DNA of 47,172 bases, taken from Clostridia bacterium. Lineage in GTDB: Bacteria; Bacillota; Clostridia; Oscillospirales; CAG-272. The position numbers and the translations under genes are program-made. This document shows, in pieces, positions 7,784-15,181 of this stretch (positions within the stretch are counted from its first letter, which is position 1; each line of letters starts with the position of its first letter). The stretch covers positions 1-47,172 of the forward strand of contig JAFQGP010000154.1 in the NCBI GenBank assembly GCA_017415485.1. Direction: 5' to 3'. The notes under the pieces are model-generated. The model ran no database searches, had not been told where the DNA came from, and worked only from the letters and a program-made list of their open reading frames with translations.

Positions 7784-9421
7784 ATGAGTAACTCAAGCAT
7801 TTTGCGCGATCGGTTGATGAATGAATTTGCCGAGAACTATATGGAAAAGATCTTTTACTTCTGCCTGAAAAAGACAGGGGACCAATATGAGGCGGAGGAT
7901 CTAACGCAGGATATTGCCCTGCAGATCATCACATCTCTGCACGGCGGAACGATACCGACGAGTTTTTCCGCTTGGGTATGGCAGATCGCGCGCAACCGTT
8001 ATTCGCTTTGGGCGGTACGAAAACATAATAAAAACGAGTCGGTAACCGGTTCCGACATCGGAGATTATGAGATCGAAGACGAGAGCGAGAATTTGCTCTA
8101 TGAAACGATACACGCAGAGGAAATGTCCCTGCTGAGGCGCGAGCTGGCGTTCATCAAGAGCGACTACCGAAATATCGTCATTGCCTACTACATCGAAAAC
8201 AAAAGCGTACGCGAGATCGCATCAGCACTCTCACTCCCCGAAAACACAGTTAAGTCACGGCTTTTCCGTGCAAGAGAAATTTTGAAAGAAGGTATGGATA
8301 TGGCAAGAGAATTTGGTGTAAGAAGTTACAAGCCCGAGGAAGTGGATTTCACCTGCAGTTGCAACTCTTTTGGTGATAAGGGACAGCCCTGGAACGTGCT
8401 CTCTCATAAGATCTACAATAATATTTTCCTTGAGGCTTACGGCAACCCTTCAACAGCAGAAGAGCTCTCTCTCGAGCTCGGCATAGCGCTCCCCTATATG
8501 GAGGACGAGCTTGATTATCTGACAAATCAAACAATGTTAATTAAAAACGCGGACAGATACGAAACGGCATTTCCCATCGTCAGCAAAGATGCACAGGAAA
8601 AGGTTTGGAACTATAATTGCCGTGTAATCTCAAGTCTCACAGAATTATTCACAAAGCTTATCGACGATTTTACCGCCGCTTGCAATGCTCACGGTATCGA
8701 TTATTTTGGGAAGTATCAGAGTTATGAAGATGCAAAATGGGTACTTTTGATGCGCGCGTTTGATAAACTTATGTATTCCGCATCTCCCGATAAAGAATTT
8801 GATTATACCAAGCGTCCCGACCACGGGCAGTGGGATATCGTGGGATTCCAGAGCAGCAACATCCCCTATATTCCTTGGGTGGGACTTCACGGATGCCCCC
8901 AAGAACGCAAGGATAAACCCGTGGTTCAATTTCAGCAGTTCAAATACAGGTACAAGGATATTATGGGAAACACTCCCGATTATCTCAGCCACGACGAAGC
9001 ATTGACACTTAAATCGGTGGCTGAAGGAAAATTGAACGAATGCGAAGAATACTATCTGGGCAGACTTGCCGATTACGGCTATATCGTGAAAACCGATTCG
9101 GGATATGAGCCGACAATCATCATATTTGACGGCAAAAACAGCGAAGAATATCTTGCCGAATTCACCGATTCGGAGAAGAATTCTATCACAACTACCGTCG
9201 CAGAGATCCGCAGAATACTCAAAGAGGTATCGGAATTTGCTTACAAAACAACTGCAGAAGACCTTCCCGCCGCGATCGCAAGCAAAGAAAATATGTGCGT
9301 GCTTGCGTGCCGCGACAATGCATTTGACAGATGCTACATTCTCGATCAGGCTCTGAACAACGGTTGGCTCAAATATGACAAGCACACAAGCCGTGTAATT
9401 GGCGCTTATATGTATCTTTAA
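7784..9421 (+). CDS. ECF-type sigma factor with a 375-residue C-terminal extension
   Basis: This 545-residue protein begins with a standard ECF sigma core. Region 2 is near residues 20-75 (CLKKTGDQYEAEDLTQDIA, then FSAWVWQIARNR), and region 4 near 125-165 ends in a helix-turn-helix (SVREIASALSLPENTVKSRL). A typical ECF factor would stop near residue 175. Here a large extension follows, starting with a CSCNSFGDKGQPWN motif and then a segment at about residues 215-275 that reads like a winged helix (TAEELSLELGIALPYMEDEL). The rest is alpha/beta with no motif I recognise. A GGGAGG site precedes the ATG. No anti-sigma gene is adjacent, so the extension may be its own sensor or regulator domain; this is inference. 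Confidence 0.85.
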   Translation: MSNSSILRDRLMNEFAENYMEKIFYFCLKKTGDQYEAEDLTQDIALQIITSLHGGTIPTSFSAWVWQIARNRYSLWAVRKHNKNESVTGSDIGDYEIEDESENLLYETIHAEEMSLLRRELAFIKSDYRNIVIAYYIENKSVREIASALSLPENTVKSRLFRAREILKEGMDMAREFGVRSYKPEEVDFTCSCNSFGDKGQPWNVLSHKIYNNIFLEAYGNPSTAEELSLELGIALPYMEDELDYLTNQTMLIKNADRYETAFPIVSKDAQEKVWNYNCRVISSLTELFTKLIDDFTAACNAHGIDYFGKYQSYEDAKWVLLMRAFDKLMYSASPDKEFDYTKRPDHGQWDIVGFQSSNIPYIPWVGLHGCPQERKDKPVVQFQQFKYRYKDIMGNTPDYLSHDEALTLKSVAEGKLNECEEYYLGRLADYGYIVKTDSGYEPTIIIFDGKNSEEYLAEFTDSEKNSITTTVAEIRRILKEVSEFAYKTTAEDLPAAIASKENMCVLACRDNAFDRCYILDQALNNGWLKYDKHTSRVIGAYMYL

Positions 9422-9431
9422 TATTGACCCG

Positions 9432-9465
9432 GGCTGCTTCATTAAGCGAAATGAAGCAGCCTTTT
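9432..9465 (+). terminator. Terminator after the long sigma factor gene
   Basis: A 12-bp stem (9432-9443 with 9450-9461) with a six-base loop is followed by TTTT, ten bases after the stop codon. Confidence 0.85.
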
Positions 9466-9535
9466 CAGCTTTTTCAAAATGCTACTGAAACTTAATATTA
9501 CGAGGAATAGGTACAATAAATATAAAAAGATTCGC

Positions 9536-9692
9536 ACGAGTTTGTAGGGGAGGGCGTCCTCGACCTCCCACGACCGCATGTAACTTTAGCATTGATATAA
9601 TTCAGTAACTAAAATTAATTATATTGATTTACTACACCGATATAATTTTGTTGCGCTTGGGAGGTCGAAGACGCCCTCCCCTACAAACTCGT
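9536..9692. mobile_element. MITE-like element with 35-bp inverted repeats
   Basis: Arms 9536-9570 and 9658-9692 are inverted copies matching at 34 of 35 positions, beginning ACGAGTTTGTAGGGGAGGG. The 87-bp centre is AT-rich and non-coding. No target duplication is obvious. The size and structure suit a non-autonomous element. It lies in the 764-bp gene-free stretch 9422-10185. Confidence 0.7.
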
Positions 9693-9863
9693 AATAAGAA
9701 CTGTTAAATAATTCAGTTAAGTTCTCGTATTTCTAAGAAGCAAAACGAATAACAGTTTGCGTATTATCAATGACCTGCCACTATTATTCTGCATAAGGAC
9801 AAACCGCTCGCCATCAGCAAACAGCGAAGCTCGGTTGATATTGTGTCCTTCAATCCAAAGTAG

Positions 9864-9883
9864 CCCTCCCGCTTGCGGGAGGG
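9864..9883. repeat. GC-rich hairpin CCCTCCCGC/GCGGGAGGG
   Basis: A perfect 9-bp stem with a two-base TT loop is followed by a TTGGGAGGG echo. Similar sequence recurs in the hairpin at 12568-12606. Between 9693 and 9950 I see no gene. Confidence 0.6.
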
Positions 9884-9954
9884 TTGGGAGGGTATAGAGC
9901 GCCGCGCGGGATCATTCAGCCCGAATCAAACCAAGCGCGAATACAATAAAAATC

Positions 9955-10097
9955 GGAAATTTCCGTCCCGGCGGAAATTGACCTTCAACTTCGTCCGAAG
10001 GGCGAACTTTAACTCGCGCACAGCGCGATCTTAACTTGCTGAAAGCAACCTTAACTCGGGCGCAAGCCCGATTTTAACTCGCACCGCAGGTGCGACA
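9955..10097 (+). repeat. Array of unlike palindromes on a TTAACT-palindrome-AT grammar
   Basis: Four successive units each begin TTAACT and carry a different perfect stem: CGCGC-ACA-GCGCG, TGCT-GAA-AGCA, CGGGC-GCAA-GCCCG and CGCACC-GCA-GGTGCG. They are preceded by a TTCGTCCGAAGGGCGAA hairpin and a GGAAATTTCC palindrome. The same order of elements is found in both halves of the array at 39590-39805. The stems differ but remain self-complementary. Confidence 0.75.
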
Positions 10098-10121
10098 AAT
10101 ATTGCTCTCTAAAATTCGCAT

Positions 10122-10150
10122 TTGACTTTTTCCTCAATATATGGTATAAT
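10122..10150 (+). promoter_or_regulatory. Sigma-A promoter of the redox gene pair
   Basis: TTGACT (10122-10127) and TATAAT (10145-10150) are separated by exactly 17 bases, 35 bases upstream of the start codon at 10186. Confidence 0.85.
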
Positions 10151-10185
10151 ATAATGAATTATTATTTTATGAGGAGTTTTCACGA

Positions 10186-10950
10186 ATGAATGAGAAGAAA
10201 CTTCGGCTTATACATACCGTGTGCGGATGCGTGATCTCTGCCGCGCTGATCGTTGCGACGGTCTGCCTGATCCTTTCCGCCCACACGATCTACACCTCGG
10301 GTGATTCGCCCTACACGCCCGAAAGCATCGGCGCGGAATACAACAAGATAGCAATTCCGCTTTGGGTCGCAATTTCCGCCGTTTTTGCGGGAATTATACT
10401 CAATATCGCACTTCCGATGCCGAAAAGTAAGGCAAAAGCGATAAAGGATCCCTTTATCAAGCTTCGGATCCTGCAAAAGAAGCTCCCCGAAGGTATTTCC
10501 CATGACGGTATCGCCCGTCAACGATACGTCCGCAAGGCTTATCGCGCGGTCTGTGCTCTTCTCTGCGCCATCGCATTCATCCCCGCGATCATCACCCTTT
10601 GCGACTATGATTCCTTCACGGTCGACAACCTCACCCCCGCGCTTCTGCGAGTCGTTGGTATGCTCGCCATCGGCGCGGTCATCTCGGGCGTGCTTCTCTT
10701 CGCTCTTTCCGTCATTGAGAGAAGAAGTGCAGAACGAGAAATCGAATGGACAAAAGTTGCTATATCCGAAGGTAAAAAATCCGATCAAATCGGCACAAAA
10801 AATGACACCGAAAACACCAAAAAGATCGTCCGTCTCGTCCTTGTCGGCGTCGCTTGCGCGCTTATCGTCATCGGTCTGACACAGGACGGATTTTACGACG
10901 TTCTTCAAAAAGCAATCAGAATATGCACCGAGTGCATTGGTCTTGGATAA
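10186..10950 (+). CDS. Four-helix membrane protein ending in a CD1871A-type CXXC tail
   Basis: This 254-residue protein has hydrophobic segments at about residues 12-33, 55-75, 118-140 and 150-175, then a charged cytoplasmic stretch and a final helix. It ends in ICTECIGLG with cysteines at 247 and 250. That ending is the hallmark of the small CD1871A-family CXXC proteins known from clostridia, which are usually free-standing peptides of about 45-50 residues. Here the tail is fused to a larger membrane body I do not recognise. GAGGAG stands 9 bases before the ATG. The next gene begins 12 bases later and encodes an iron-sulfur/thioredoxin fusion, so a thiol redox role is a reasonable inference. 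Confidence 0.75.
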   Translation: MNEKKLRLIHTVCGCVISAALIVATVCLILSAHTIYTSGDSPYTPESIGAEYNKIAIPLWVAISAVFAGIILNIALPMPKSKAKAIKDPFIKLRILQKKLPEGISHDGIARQRYVRKAYRAVCALLCAIAFIPAIITLCDYDSFTVDNLTPALLRVVGMLAIGAVISGVLLFALSVIERRSAEREIEWTKVAISEGKKSDQIGTKNDTENTKKIVRLVLVGVACALIVIGLTQDGFYDVLQKAIRICTECIGLG

Positions 10951-10962
10951 GGAGGGATCGCT

Positions 10963-12435
10963 ATGAAAATCAAAGAATGGTTCTCCTCTCACAAGCCGAC
11001 AAAGCGCAGGCTGATCCAGCTTTACGCCGCGCTTCTTTTCAACGCCAATCTCAAGGGATTCGGCAACGGGCGCATATATCGCGGACCGCTCAAGGGCATC
11101 TGCGCGCCCGGAATCAACTGCTATTCCTGCCCCGCGGCATCCGCCGCTTGCCCCCTCGGTTCGCTCCAGAACGCGCTGACCGCGGCAAACAAGTCGATCC
11201 CCTATTATATGGTGGGCATCATCCTGCTCTATGCGCTCCTTTTCGGCCGCTGGATCTGCGGATTTCTTTGCCCCTTCGGGCTCATTCAGGACCTCATTTA
11301 TAAGATCAAGACCCCAAAGATCAAGAAAAATCGCTTCACAAAGATACTTTCGAAGCTGAAATACGTCATTCTTGCCGTTTTCGTCTTCGCGCTGCCCCTC
11401 ATTTACGCCTTCCGCGAGTTCGTTTTGCCCGCATTCTGCAAATACATATGCCCCGCGGGAACGCTTGAGGGTGCTGTCGGACTTCTCTCGAACCCCGAAA
11501 ACGAGAATATGTTCTCGATGCTCGGCCCGCTTTTCACCTGGAAATTCTTCCTTCTTGTCGTCTTTATGCTCGGCGCGGTTTTCATTTACCGCTTCTTCTG
11601 CCGCTTCTTCTGCCCGCTCGGACTGATCTACGGCCTTTTCAACAAGATCTCCTTCATCGGAGTTTCGGTTGAAAACAGCAAATGCACCGAGTGCGGACGC
11701 TGCCTTTCGGTCTGCAAAATGGACATCTCGAAGGTCGGCGACGTTGAATGTATCCAATGCGGCGACTGTATTCCCGAATGCCCGACGAACGCGATCTATC
11801 GCCGAGGCCCGCGCTTTCTGCTTGATCCCGGCACACCCGGCGGCACTCCCCTGACCGGCGAGCCCGAAAAGGATGAAAAGATCATCAAGAAAAACACGCT
11901 CGGCAAGCGCATCGTTGCGGCTGTGCTCGCAGTTGTGCTTTGCGGCGCGCTTGTTTACTATAACTTCTTCGATAAAGTCCCCGAAGCCGTGACCGGTGCC
12001 GAGGTCGGACAGATGTGCCCCTCCGAGGAGATCCCGCTTTACAATTCCGACCAGACATTCGGATTCAGCGTGACCACCACCAACAGCAAAGTACGCGTTA
12101 TCAACTTCTGGGGCACATGGTGCGGTCCCTGCGTCGCGGAGCTTCCCCACTTTGACGAGCTCGCAAGCGAATTTGACGGCGAAGCGGTGTTTATCGCGAT
12201 CCATTCGAGCTACGCCGCCGATACCGCACTCGACTTTGTGCTTGCAAATTATCCCGAATCGAAGATGCTCTTCGGTCAGGGTGACGAAAGCGACTCCTAC
12301 TTCTACTCCCTCGGCGGCGGCGACACCTGGCCGATGACGGTCGTGCTCGACTCCGAAGGCGTTGTGACGGCGAGATTTGACGGATCGGTCGATTATGAAA
12401 CGCTGAAAGCAGCCATAGAGGACGCACTCAACTAA
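10963..12435 (+). CDS. Membrane polyferredoxin (NapH/YccM-like) fused to a TlpA-like thioredoxin
   Basis: This 490-residue fusion starts with a multi-helix membrane part carrying several CxxxCP clusters (CGFLCPFG, CKYICPAG, CRFFCPLG), as in NapH-type electron carriers. Two 4Fe-4S ferredoxin motifs follow: CTECGRC...C from residue 241 and CIQCGDC...CP from residue 263. After a further helix at about 308-325 comes a thioredoxin domain with active site WCGPC (Cys387 and Cys390). The likely role is passing cytoplasmic electrons through iron-sulfur clusters to an extracytoplasmic thioredoxin that reduces surface or secreted disulfides. AGGAGGG lies 6 bases before the ATG. Fusion in one chain is notable, as the two parts are more often separate genes. 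Confidence 0.88.
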   Translation: MKIKEWFSSHKPTKRRLIQLYAALLFNANLKGFGNGRIYRGPLKGICAPGINCYSCPAASAACPLGSLQNALTAANKSIPYYMVGIILLYALLFGRWICGFLCPFGLIQDLIYKIKTPKIKKNRFTKILSKLKYVILAVFVFALPLIYAFREFVLPAFCKYICPAGTLEGAVGLLSNPENENMFSMLGPLFTWKFFLLVVFMLGAVFIYRFFCRFFCPLGLIYGLFNKISFIGVSVENSKCTECGRCLSVCKMDISKVGDVECIQCGDCIPECPTNAIYRRGPRFLLDPGTPGGTPLTGEPEKDEKIIKKNTLGKRIVAAVLAVVLCGALVYYNFFDKVPEAVTGAEVGQMCPSEEIPLYNSDQTFGFSVTTTNSKVRVINFWGTWCGPCVAELPHFDELASEFDGEAVFIAIHSSYAADTALDFVLANYPESKMLFGQGDESDSYFYSLGGGDTWPMTVVLDSEGVVTARFDGSVDYETLKAAIEDALN

Positions 12436-12443
12436 AAAGCCCG

Positions 12444-12518
12444 AAAGTTTTGATCAAACTTTTTCAAAAGTTTGCGGTTTCTTAAGGCAGCGCCTTAAGT
12501 CGCCCTCCGCAGAGGGCG
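12444..12518. repeat. Cluster of three short palindromes downstream of the redox operon
   Basis: AAAGTTT...AAACTTT (12444-12462), CTTAAGGC-AGC-GCCTTAAG (12481-12499) and CGCCCTC-CGCA-GAGGGCG (12501-12518) follow one another. The first may act as a terminator. The mixture resembles dispersed clostridial intergenic repeats. There is no gene in 12436-12662. Confidence 0.5.
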
Positions 12519-12567
12519 AAACACCCCCTTGCGCTTCAAGCGGGCGGCGCCCCTGCCGACCGCTTGG

Positions 12568-12606
12568 AATGATAAAGCCCTCCCCACGCGGGAGGGCTTT
12601 ATCATT
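12568..12606. terminator. Long GC-rich hairpin, possible terminator
   Basis: A 17-bp perfect stem (12568-12584 with 12590-12606) contains GATAAAGCCCTCCC and has a five-base loop. It lacks a clean T tract, so it may be a repeat rather than a terminator. Confidence 0.5.
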
Positions 12607-12614
12607 CACCCTAA

Positions 12615-12651
12615 AAACAACCGGCACCTCCCAAATATCGGGAAGTGCCGG
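12615..12651 (-). terminator. Terminator of the first sigma/anti-sigma operon
   Basis: CCGGCAC..TCCC (12621-12632) pairs with GGGA.GTGCCGG (12640-12651) with one mismatch. On the minus strand it is followed by TTGTTTTT, 12 bases beyond the stop codon at 12663. Confidence 0.85.
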
Positions 12652-12662
12652 AATATTATTTT

Positions 12663-13712
12663 TTACTGATTCACAGGATACTCAACAAGTCCGTAATCAT
12701 TTGGACCCACCTTAACGGTCGAAACGTGCTCCGAGTTTTCATAGAACAGCTTAAATATCGCATCGGTTGCCTCTTTTCCAACGTTGAAGAAAACGACAGG
12801 CTGACGGAATCCCATATACGCTATATAACCGTTTTCGTGAACCCATATATTGCAATACTTATCACCGACGGAATCAATATTAACCATCAGATTGAGCGTC
12901 GGTTTATTCTTAACTTCAACTATCCTTTCGTCGCCCGTGTTGTAACCTCCCGTGATCTCCGCGGGAGCATCGAGTGTAAGTAGGATCTTTATGATCTCAT
13001 TATCTGCGCCATTTTTGAGATCGTATTTCTTATACTCAATTCCGCGCCGCTCAACGGTATCATCTTCCAAGCGAACCTCTGTCATACTCATAAAGGCGGG
13101 AGCATTATAATCCGAAATCAGATCCGCAAACGAGGTGAACTCATAATCGGTATTCACTGCGGCGTAGTAGTGCTCAAGCGAGTTAAAAGGTCCTTCTTCG
13201 ACAAATTTGATCGCAACTCCCGCATCGGGCGCAACGCCATTCACGGCATAGACCTCTGCCTTGACCACCTTTAAGTCGTGTTCTACCGCGGGACGTTCGC
13301 TGAAAAGTCCCCAACCGTTAAAAACATCGATCTCGTCAATCTTTTCGCCGATGATCTCGCCGTACATTTCCACAGGATATGCATTTCTGATAAGGTATTC
13401 GGAGTATTTATAGCCCACAATCCGGAAGATCGGGTATTTTGCGTTCGTTCCCACGCCCGTTTGGGCAGTTTCAACCGAGCCGTAAAACGGATCAAACAGG
13501 TCAAGCGTTTCTTCACCGACGACCGATTCCTCGGGCTCTGTGTCAAGAAGCATCGGCAACACAGCAAGCATACTTGCCGCAAGGAGAGCAAGTGCCGCAG
13601 CTATCGCGATCAGCTTCGGGAAGTGGCTTTTCTTCACAACTTTTCTCTCCGCGCGCTCGATAAGAGCGGGATCGATCTTTCCCATTGCATCAAAAAATTC
13701 ATTCGTCTTCAT
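12663..13712 (-). CDS. Membrane-anchored anti-sigma-like protein with unknown ectodomain
   Basis: This 349-residue protein has a cytoplasmic N-terminus (FFDAMGKIDPALIERA at residues 6-21), a basic stretch, one membrane helix at about 33-54 and an extracellular domain of about 290 residues that I do not recognise. The N-terminal motif recurs in the two beta-propeller proteins at 36958 and 39811, each also paired with an ECF sigma gene, so it probably contacts the sigma factor. The start at 13712 is fixed by a strong AAGGAGG site and by ATGA overlap with the sigma stop codon, indicating coupled translation. The expected role is holding the sigma factor inactive until an envelope signal arrives; this is inference from layout. 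Confidence 0.75.
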   Translation of the reverse strand: MKTNEFFDAMGKIDPALIERAERKVVKKSHFPKLIAIAAALALLAASMLAVLPMLLDTEPEESVVGEETLDLFDPFYGSVETAQTGVGTNAKYPIFRIVGYKYSEYLIRNAYPVEMYGEIIGEKIDEIDVFNGWGLFSERPAVEHDLKVVKAEVYAVNGVAPDAGVAIKFVEEGPFNSLEHYYAAVNTDYEFTSFADLISDYNAPAFMSMTEVRLEDDTVERRGIEYKKYDLKNGADNEIIKILLTLDAPAEITGGYNTGDERIVEVKNKPTLNLMVNIDSVGDKYCNIWVHENGYIAYMGFRQPVVFFNVGKEATDAIFKLFYENSEHVSTVKVGPNDYGLVEYPVNQ

Positions 13713-14269
13713 AGCGTGTAACCTCCTTTTTGAAGTGCTTTTTTCAGACTTTTTCTGGTTCTCGAGAGGATAACGAGGACGTGCGGCTCCTTTATGCCGA
13801 ATCTGTGCGCGATGGATGCGGTCGAATCGCAGTAGAAATAGCGGCGGACGAAAATGTCGCACTCGCGCTCGGGCAGGGAATGCAGAAAATCATTCAAAAA
13901 CTTGATGAATTCGCGATTTTCGTATTCCTCGGATATACTTTTCGTGTCGGCAAGGAACTCCTCAGCTTCTTCAAGACAGAGCGAGACCTCACAGCCGCCG
14001 CGCTTTTCCGCTTTCATTTTTCTGTATCTGTCAAGCGAGAGGTTCCGCGCGAGCGTTCCGAGATAGGTTTTCAGCGACTTCGGCTCCTCGGGCGGGATAG
14101 AATTCCACGCGGACAGGAGCGTGTCGTTGAGCACTTCCTCAGCATCCTCGTCGCTCGAAAGGATATTTTTCGAGATCGACTCGCAATACCTGCCGTATTT
14201 TTTCTGACTCTCACTCAATGCTTTTTCATCGCGGGCAAAAAAGAGCTCGATGATCTTTCGGTCGTCCAT
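13709..14269 (-). CDS. ECF-family RNA polymerase sigma factor (cassette 1)
   Basis: This 186-residue ECF factor has region 2 near residues 10-80 (DAEEVLNDTLLSAWNSIPP, then LARNLSLDRYRK) and region 4 near 125-180 (PERECDIFVRRYFYCDSTASIAHRFGI). A zinc-binding anti-sigma is not involved. I chose ATG 14269 because AAGGAG sits just upstream; the in-frame ATG at 14290 lies before that site. It overlaps the anti-sigma-like gene by four bases. It is close in layout and sequence to the sigma genes at 38922 and 41691. A shared motif upstream (14305-14336) may be its own target promoter. Confidence 0.9.
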   Translation of the reverse strand: MDDRKIIELFFARDEKALSESQKKYGRYCESISKNILSSDEDAEEVLNDTLLSAWNSIPPEEPKSLKTYLGTLARNLSLDRYRKMKAEKRGGCEVSLCLEEAEEFLADTKSISEEYENREFIKFLNDFLHSLPERECDIFVRRYFYCDSTASIAHRFGIKEPHVLVILSRTRKSLKKALQKGGYTL

Positions 14270-14304
14270 GTCATTCTCCTTTCTCTTCATGATGGCGCCT
14301 CACC

Positions 14305-14336
14305 CTATAGGACGTAATTTTTGTGGGATTCTAACA
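14305..14336 (-). promoter_or_regulatory. Candidate ECF autoregulatory promoter, cassette 1
   Basis: On the minus strand TGTTAG (14331-14336) is followed after 16 bases by CGTCCTATAG (14305-14314) and GGTGAGG. The two other sigma cassettes have TGCAAT or TGTTAC followed after 14 bases by CTGTYTATTAG and an RRTGAAGG-like block. The CGTC element resembles known ECF -10 sites. Start sites were not measured. Confidence 0.5.
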
Positions 14337-14405
14337 TATTTACACATAAATTTTGAAAAATAAAACCAAAATGCTGGCAACTAACAGCTAGCAACCAGCA
14401 ACTTC

Positions 14406-14447
14406 AAAAAAACGGCTGATCCGCTTCATTGCGGATCAGCCGTTTTT
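14406..14447. terminator. Strong terminator downstream of the small lipoprotein gene
   Basis: A 14-bp perfect stem (14411-14424 with 14431-14444) with a TTCATT loop is flanked by A5 and T5. It can end the minus-strand lipoprotein transcript (stop codon at 14454) and works in both directions. Ahead of it, between the cassette 1 promoter and 14405, no gene is seen. Confidence 0.9.
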
Positions 14448-14453
14448 CGGTTC

Positions 14454-14876
14454 TTATTTCTTTTCAAGAACGATAGTAAGTTCCTTACCGCCGTTTTCAA
14501 AGAAGTATTCCTCGGTGGTGTCAACGGCGTAGCCGTCGACGGGTGCGGCGATGAGAACGTGGAAGTCGCTTGTGTCGAAATCGAAGGTCACGGTTCCGTC
14601 AGCCTCGGTGCCCTTGGGCATTCTGCAGCCCTTGGAATCGCACATCTGGATCTGTACGCCTGCGATGGGGTTGCCGTCCTTGTCGGTAACGGTCACCTTG
14701 TAGCCGTTGAATGCCGCCTCGGTTTCCCCGGCGGTGGTATCTGCTTCGGGAGCCTCGGTCTCGGTGGAAGCAGCGGTGGTCTCGGGAGCTTCTGTGGTTT
14801 CTTCTCCGCCCTCACCGCAAGCGACGAAGGACATCACCATTGCGAGAGCGAGAAGGATCATAATAATTCTTTTCAT
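14454..14876 (-). CDS. Small lipoprotein with an Ig-like (SpaA/CarboxypepD-type) domain
   Basis: This 140-residue lipoprotein has a signal peptide ending in the lipobox FVAC (Cys20), then a Thr/Glu/Ala-rich linker of about 35 residues and a single beta-sandwich-like domain (YKVTVTDKDGNPIAGVQI...TEADGTVTFDF). Such domains are structural or adhesive. Two cysteines lie in a CDSKGC motif and may form a disulfide. AGGAG precedes the ATG, and a promoter and terminator frame the gene alone. Its function is not known. Confidence 0.8.
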   Translation of the reverse strand: MKRIIMILLALAMVMSFVACGEGGEETTEAPETTAASTETEAPEADTTAGETEAAFNGYKVTVTDKDGNPIAGVQIQMCDSKGCRMPKGTEADGTVTFDFDTSDFHVLIAAPVDGYAVDTTEEYFFENGGKELTIVLEKK

Positions 14877-14910
14877 TGATTTTCTCCTGATATTTCGTTT
14901 TTACTGCCCT

Positions 14911-14939
14911 ATTATATCATGAGAGGCTCATAATATCAA
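14911..14939 (-). promoter_or_regulatory. Sigma-A promoter of the small lipoprotein gene
   Basis: On the minus strand TTGATA (14934-14939) and TATAAT (14911-14916) are separated by 17 bases, 35 bases before the start codon. The spacer contains the palindrome ATGAGCCTCTCAT. Confidence 0.85.
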
Positions 14940-15044
14940 TGAACTTTTTGTAAAATTATTTGCATTGATTTTTGCCCAAAATCGGCTTTTATGAATGACT
15001 TTCCGCGATAACGGAAACAAATTGTTATATATTATAGGTAGGTA

Positions 15045-15073
15045 TTGATATTTCGCCGCAGTTATGGTATAAT
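15045..15073 (+). promoter_or_regulatory. Sigma-A promoter of the protease/Opp operon
   Basis: TTGATA (15045-15050) and TATAAT (15068-15073) are 17 bases apart. A leader of about 100 bases, extremely AT-rich, follows before ATG 15182. No riboswitch fold or terminator is obvious in it. Together with the divergent promoter at 14911-14939 this accounts for the 305-bp gap 14877-15181. Confidence 0.82.
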
Positions 15074-15181
15074 TGTTCAGTCGCGCTAAATTTATATTAT
15101 ATATCTATTCTATTAAAATCATTATATATTAATATATTATACGTTTATCGTTACACAATTACGCGAAAGGCAAAGGAAAAA

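Noticed and set aside
9422..10185. tRNA or other structured RNA gene
   Set aside because: The hairpins are tandem, short and unlike a cloverleaf; no CCA end, T-loop GGTTCGA motif or promoter in the right place was found.
10963..12435. Nitrate reductase accessory protein NapH
   Set aside because: Only the polyferredoxin part resembles NapH; the thioredoxin fusion and absence of nap genes point to thiol redox instead.
15074..15181. Riboswitch in the leader of the protease operon
   Set aside because: The leader is almost pure A/T with no recognisable aptamer motif or terminator.
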